Made by a program: the position numbers and the translations under genes
In this document: one piece after another, positions 5,863-9,054 of the stretch
Layout: the number at the start of each line of letters is the position of its first letter
Position numbering within the stretch: the first letter of the stretch is position 1
Notes under the pieces: model-generated
What the model was told of the DNA's origin: nothing
What the model saw: the letters and a program-made list of their open reading frames with translations, nothing else
The model's database searches: none
Source of the DNA: Bacillota bacterium
GTDB taxonomy: Bacteria > Bacillota_A > Clostridia > Clostridiales > Clostridiaceae
Reading direction: 5' to 3'
NCBI GenBank assembly: GCA_021837545.1
Contig: JAKBFR010000098.1
Span: forward strand, 1-9,054
DNA: 9,054 bases

Positions 5863-7248
5863 CTATCTACCTCCTACTGTCATTTTCTTTACTCTAATCA
5901 TAGGTTGACCTACGTTAGTTGGAATACTTCCTGAAGATGATCCACACATGCCTTGGGCCACCTCAAAATTATCTCCAACCATATCTATATCCATTAGAAC
6001 TTCGCTACCCTTACCAATAAGACTTGCTCCTCTAACTGGTTCTTGAATCACTCCATTTTTAACTAAATAACCTTCTTGAACAGAGAAGTTAAATTCACCA
6101 GTTACTGGATTAACAGAACCACCACCAAGCTTCTTAGCATATAATCCGTCTTCTATAGATTTAATAATCTCATCTGCCTTATCATTTCCAGCAGCTATAT
6201 AAGTATTAGTCATTCTTGAAGTTGGTTGGAATTTGTAACTTTGTCTTCTTGAGCTACCAGTAACCGCCATATTCATACGTCTTCCATTTAATTTATCAAT
6301 CATATATCCTTTTAAAATACCATTTTCAATTAATACATTTCTTTGAGTTTTATTACCTTCATCATCTATGTTTAATGATCCCCAAGCATTTGCCATTGTA
6401 CCATCATCTATTGCAGTAACCTTAGCCCCGGCTATTTGATCTCCTAGCTTATTTGCAAAAACTGAATTTCCTTTAGCAACGGCACTTGCTTCTAACGCAT
6501 GACCACAAGCCTCATGGAATATAACTCCGCCAAATCCGTTATCTATAGCTACCGTCATATTACCTGCTGGACAGTTCTTTGCATGAAGCATAGTATGTGC
6601 TACCCTTGCTGCTTCTTTTCCATGATATGCAGGATCAACATTATCAAACATTTCAATACCCATATGTCTTCCTGGCCCTTCAAATCCCGTTTGATTTTCT
6701 GAACCCTTTGATGCAATTGCACTTACTCCTAGCCTTGTTCTTATTCTTGTATCTTGAACATATAACCCTTCAGTATTTGCAATTAAAACATTTTGTTCTT
6801 TATCTGCATAGCTTGCAATGACTTGTGAAATATCATCACTAAAATTTTTAGCTCCACTATAAGCACTTTTTAAAACAGCTATTTTCTTATCATAATTTAC
6901 ATCCTTAGGGTAATAAATTATTGGATGTATTGTAGTTATCTTCTTTTCATTTAATACAATTTGACTTATACTATCTCCTTTAAATTCTCCCAATGCTAGA
7001 GCTGCTCTATAGGCAGTATCCAAAAGACTATCTAAACTATTATTATTTGTATAAGCGTAAACACTATTTAACCCCTTAAAAATTCTAATTCCTATACCAT
7101 AACTTCTTCCACCTATAGCATCATCTACCTTGCCATCTACTAATGATATAGAATTGTTTATTGAATCTTCTTCAAATATTTCAGCAAAGTCTCCTCCAGT
7201 TACTAAACACTTTGCCAATATCTCACACGCAATACTTTTTGCTAACAT
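5863..7248 (-). CDS. tldD: TldD metalloprotease catalytic subunit
   Basis: A 461-aa protein of normal family length. It carries the zinc motif HEACGH (H245, E246, H250; HExxxH) and C435 (GMCGSSSGSIPTNVG), which corresponds to the C-terminal cysteine zinc ligand of TldD. The N-terminal half has the VDGKVDDA...GIGIRIF block (37-57) shared by TldD/PmbA proteins; DDEGN (295-299) and GYMIDKLNGRR (314-324) are further family landmarks. AGGAGG precedes the ATG at 7248 by 6-7 nt. It is the first gene of a two-gene operon with pmbA. The active-site cleft is formed with PmbA and cleaves small unfolded peptides; the native substrate in clostridia is not known to me. No defect is seen. Confidence 0.95.
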   Translation of the reverse strand: MLAKSIACEILAKCLVTGGDFAEIFEEDSINNSISLVDGKVDDAIGGRSYGIGIRIFKGLNSVYAYTNNNSLDSLLDTAYRAALALGEFKGDSISQIVLNEKKITTIHPIIYYPKDVNYDKKIAVLKSAYSGAKNFSDDISQVIASYADKEQNVLIANTEGLYVQDTRIRTRLGVSAIASKGSENQTGFEGPGRHMGIEMFDNVDPAYHGKEAARVAHTMLHAKNCPAGNMTVAIDNGFGGVIFHEACGHALEASAVAKGNSVFANKLGDQIAGAKVTAIDDGTMANAWGSLNIDDEGNKTQRNVLIENGILKGYMIDKLNGRRMNMAVTGSSRRQSYKFQPTSRMTNTYIAAGNDKADEIIKSIEDGLYAKKLGGGSVNPVTGEFNFSVQEGYLVKNGVIQEPVRGASLIGKGSEVLMDIDMVGDNFEVAQGMCGSSSGSIPTNVGQPMIRVKKMTVGGR

Positions 7249-7402
7249 TTTAGTCCTCCTTATTTTAAATGATATAAAATTTACATCATCTTTATTTTTT
7301 ATACATACGTCTAGTTTTCACTTTAAATATCTACATATATACATTTTAATATATATAATCATAACATATATTAATAGTTTACCATTAATAATTTCTATTT
7401 TA

Positions 7403-7429
7403 ATTATAATATATCTGAATGTCATTCAA
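7403..7429 (-). promoter_or_regulatory. Weak candidate promoter for tldD-pmbA
   Basis: On the minus strand TTGAAT (7429-7424) and a perfect TATAAT (7408-7403) are separated by only 15 bp, shorter than optimal, and would give a leader of about 150 nt. The 372-bp gap between the deacetylase and tldD holds this and the deacetylase terminator; I see no gene in it. Confidence 0.3.
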
Positions 7430-7451
7430 ATATTTTTTAATTATCGATTCT

Positions 7452-7553
7452 AAATAAAAAAATAAACTATGCTATTTTCAAGTAAAGTTACTAGTATAGT
7501 ATAAACCTTGTCATACTAATATACTAATACTCAACTGAAAACTAACATAGTTT
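7452..7553 (-). terminator. Long imperfect hairpin with U-tract, terminator of the deacetylase gene
   Basis: AAACTATG (7464-7471) pairs perfectly with CATAGTTT (7546-7553). The pairing continues imperfectly inward (CTATTTTCAAGT with ACTGAAAACTAA), and a further TAGTAT-type stem lies inside. On the minus strand the outer stem is followed by ATTTTTTTATTT (7463-7452), as expected of a factor-independent terminator 67 nt past the deacetylase stop. The roughly 90-nt hairpin is unusually long. Confidence 0.7.
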
Positions 7554-7620
7554 CTTCAATTATATATACACAATTTATGAATTATACTTATCTCTCTCAC
7601 ATATCCAAACTAAAAACAAC

Positions 7621-8556
7621 TTATTTCATAGTTCTAAATTCATATCCTTGTTCTTTTAAATATTTTATTATTTCAGGTAACGCTTTTGCTGTTTCTTCTT
7701 TACCATAAGTATCATGCATTAATATTACTGCTTTTTGTCTACCGGTTATAGTTTTTATAAGTTGCTGTTTCAATTGTTCTGCCTTCTTAGGGGCTCCTTC
7801 TGCATCTCTAGATAACGCATTCCAATCTACTTGGTGATAATCCTTTTCCTTCATAATTGCATCCATTGCATCCATACCCTTCCAGGTCATATGTCCACCA
7901 GGAAATCTAATAGCCCTAGTTGAAAATCCTTCACCCAAAACATTTTTTAAAGATTGATTAGTTTTATCAACATCAGCCATAAAGTTATCCACATTTACAG
8001 TCTTATTTGGATATAAATAATTATAATTGTGTGAATAAGTATGATTTCCTATAGCATTTCCTTCTTCAACTTCTCTTTTTATTAAATCTTTAGTAACCTT
8101 ACTTTCATCTACTGCTTTTCCAACAACAAAAAAAGTTGCATGTACATTTTCAGCCTTAAGAATATCTAATATAAGTGGAGTTACAGTTTCTGATGGTCCA
8201 TCATCAAAAGTTAAATAAGCAACCTTTTTACCATCTGCTGCTCCATCAGGCATTTGTCCTTTCATTTGTTGATCTAAATATTTTTCCACAAATGCTATAT
8301 CATCAGCTGAAGGATCATTTTCTAAGAAAGAAAAATCACTCTTTGATTGATTTTTATTGTCTTCGCCACTTGACTCTGAACTTGCTTCTTTATTAACTTC
8401 AAGCGCTTGTACTGCTTGCTTATCCTTTGAGAATTTCACAGCCATTAGAGAACTCCCTCCAACTACAAATGCAACAATAATAATAAATAAAATCATAGTT
8501 CTAATAGTTTTAATATTCTTTAATTTATTTTTATTATTTCTATAATTATACTTCAT
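7621..8556 (-). CDS. Membrane-anchored polysaccharide deacetylase (NodB domain)
   Basis: A 311-aa protein with a short basic N-terminus, a hydrophobic anchor (about 21-40), a low-complexity Ser/Glu/Lys-rich linker to about residue 75, and a carbohydrate-esterase-4 NodB domain (about 110-305). All five motifs are present: TFDDGP (116-121; catalytic base and metal Asp), HTYSH (H172, H176 metal ligands), RFPGG (217-221), VDW (243-245) and ILMHD (H281). The enzyme should remove N-acetyl groups from a cell-wall polymer, most likely peptidoglycan (PgdA/PdaA-like), outside the membrane. Such activity often gives lysozyme resistance or serves spore cortex formation; which applies here is not visible. 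GAGGGG lies about 8 nt before the ATG at 8556. It is monocistronic. Confidence 0.92.
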   Translation of the reverse strand: MKYNYRNNKNKLKNIKTIRTMILFIIIVAFVVGGSSLMAVKFSKDKQAVQALEVNKEASSESSGEDNKNQSKSDFSFLENDPSADDIAFVEKYLDQQMKGQMPDGAADGKKVAYLTFDDGPSETVTPLILDILKAENVHATFFVVGKAVDESKVTKDLIKREVEEGNAIGNHTYSHNYNYLYPNKTVNVDNFMADVDKTNQSLKNVLGEGFSTRAIRFPGGHMTWKGMDAMDAIMKEKDYHQVDWNALSRDAEGAPKKAEQLKQQLIKTITGRQKAVILMHDTYGKEETAKALPEIIKYLKEQGYEFRTMK

Positions 8557-8644
8557 TTCTTATACCCCTCATGCTTCAATGGATTTTATTATTTTTTACT
8601 TTTTAACTATAATTATATTAAGGATACTTTTCACGTCTATATAT

Positions 8645-8673
8645 AGTATAAGTTCCTAAGTAATTTTCTACAA
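8645..8673 (-). promoter_or_regulatory. Candidate promoter of the deacetylase gene
   Basis: The minus strand shows TTGTAG (8673-8668), 17 bp, TATACT (8650-8645). Spacing is ideal, but the -35 matches only at TTG. It directly abuts the terminator of the rRNA/tRNA unit, so it would be the first chance to restart transcription. The leader would be about 80 nt. I saw no clear sporulation sigma-factor consensus. Confidence 0.35.
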
Positions 8674-8674
8674 C

Positions 8675-8697
8675 AAAAAAAAGCCGATTTCTCGACT
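8675..8697 (-). terminator. Rho-independent terminator of the rRNA-tRNA operon
   Basis: Minus strand: AGTCGA-GAAA-TCGGCT, a 6-bp stem with one G-T wobble and a GNRA-type loop, followed by a run of T (8682-8675). It lies 99 nt downstream of the tRNA-Asn 3' end and upstream of the deacetylase promoter. Confidence 0.88.
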
Positions 8698-8796
8698 AAA
8701 AATATTCCCTTTTAGAAATGTAGTTTCTATATTATATAAAATTTTCAAATTAAATTTGTTATATATTAATTATTCAATTTTTTTATAAAATATAAA

Positions 8797-8871
<75 letters not shown>

Positions 8872-8880
8872 ATGTAACCA

Positions 8881-8903
8881 TTGAAAGAATATTATTCTTT
8901 CAA
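8881..8903 (-). other. Perfect 10-bp hairpin in the 23S-tRNA spacer
   Basis: TTGAAAGAAT (8881-8890) and ATTCTTTCAA (8894-8903) are perfect complements around a 3-nt loop. On the minus strand the hairpin ends 9 nt before the tRNA 5' end and has no U-tract, so it is more likely an RNA-processing structure than a terminator. Confidence 0.5.
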
Positions 8904-8950
8904 AATTGCATATAGATATTAATGTATATTTACAACTTGATTATATATAT

Positions 8951-9054
8951 TGGTCAAGCCCTCGACCTATTAGTATCAGTCAGCTAAATATGTTACCATA
9001 CTTACACCTCTGACCTATCAACCTTGTAGTCTTCAAGGGGTCTTACTAGCTTAC
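8951..9054 (-). rRNA. 23S ribosomal RNA, 3' end (partial)
   Basis: Read on the minus strand, the last 104 bases contain the conserved end of domain VI: AAGACTACAAGGTTGATAGG, then CAGCTGACTGATACTAATAG-type sequence (here TTAGCTGACTGATACTAATA) and GGTCGAGGGCTTGACC. The gene continues beyond the right edge. The exact mature 3' end (about 8950-8953) cannot be fixed by reading. AT-rich spacer follows, presumably part of the processing stem that pairs with the 23S 5' flank outside the window. Confidence 0.96.

Noticed and set aside
4517..7248. TldD/PmbA as part of a RiPP (microcin-like) biosynthetic cluster.
   Set aside because: No precursor with a leader/core pattern, cyclodehydratase, radical SAM enzyme or exporter is present. 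The pair is widespread as a housekeeping protease. The 24-codon ORF is reported separately as a weak candidate only.
7130..7453. Open frames on the plus strand opposite tldD, pmbA, the deacetylase and the oxidoreductase.
   Set aside because: They are antisense to well-supported genes, have low-complexity composition and lack ribosome binding sites and recognisable domains.
2451..8556. An envelope-biogenesis island formed by ltaS and the deacetylase.
   Set aside because: They are on opposite strands, separated by tldD-pmbA and by terminators. Shared location in the cell is not evidence of a linked system.

Overview
The window looks like chromosomal DNA of a low-GC Firmicute, most likely Clostridium sensu stricto or a close relative. 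The reasons are very AT-rich coding and intergenic DNA, strong GGAGG-type ribosome binding sites, and clostridial-type proteins (a YedF-like TusA/DsrE fusion, an LtaS-type lipoteichoic acid synthase, a TldD/PmbA pair). The right edge carries the 3' end of a 23S rRNA gene. Species cannot be assigned from this alone.

Layout, left to right: the last 33 codons of an SGNH/GDSL hydrolase (+); a 322-aa FAD oxidoreductase (-) related to the second flavoprotein of clostridial glycerol operons; about 320 bp of relatively GC-rich, hairpin-rich DNA holding a probable decayed TnpB (IS200/IS605-type) 3' end and three copies of a 20-bp tandem repeat; a YedF-like protein (-); a structured 346-bp divergent intergenic region; a lipoteichoic acid synthase (+) with a strong bidirectional terminator; the pair tldD-pmbA (-), with a possible 24-codon ORF just after pmbA; a membrane-anchored polysaccharide deacetylase (-) with its own promoter and terminator; then the end of an rRNA operon (-): 23S 3' end, tRNA-Asn(GTT) and terminator, with no 5S gene between or after them.

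How the genes fit together: LtaS and the NodB-family deacetylase both act at the cell envelope but are separate transcription units. TldD and PmbA form the usual two-subunit metalloprotease, with pmbA's ribosome binding site inside the last codons of tldD. The yedF-like gene and the oxidoreductase lie in the same direction around the decayed transposon piece.

The most notable point is that both of these proteins have lost the signature motifs of their families while keeping intact reading frames. The YedF-like protein lacks both the CPxP cysteine and the CGTC cysteines; the oxidoreductase lacks the second (NAD(P)H-binding) glycine motif. I see no convincing new multi-gene system. The best leads are this degenerate pair, the transposon remnant, the missing 5S gene and the structured intergenic region.
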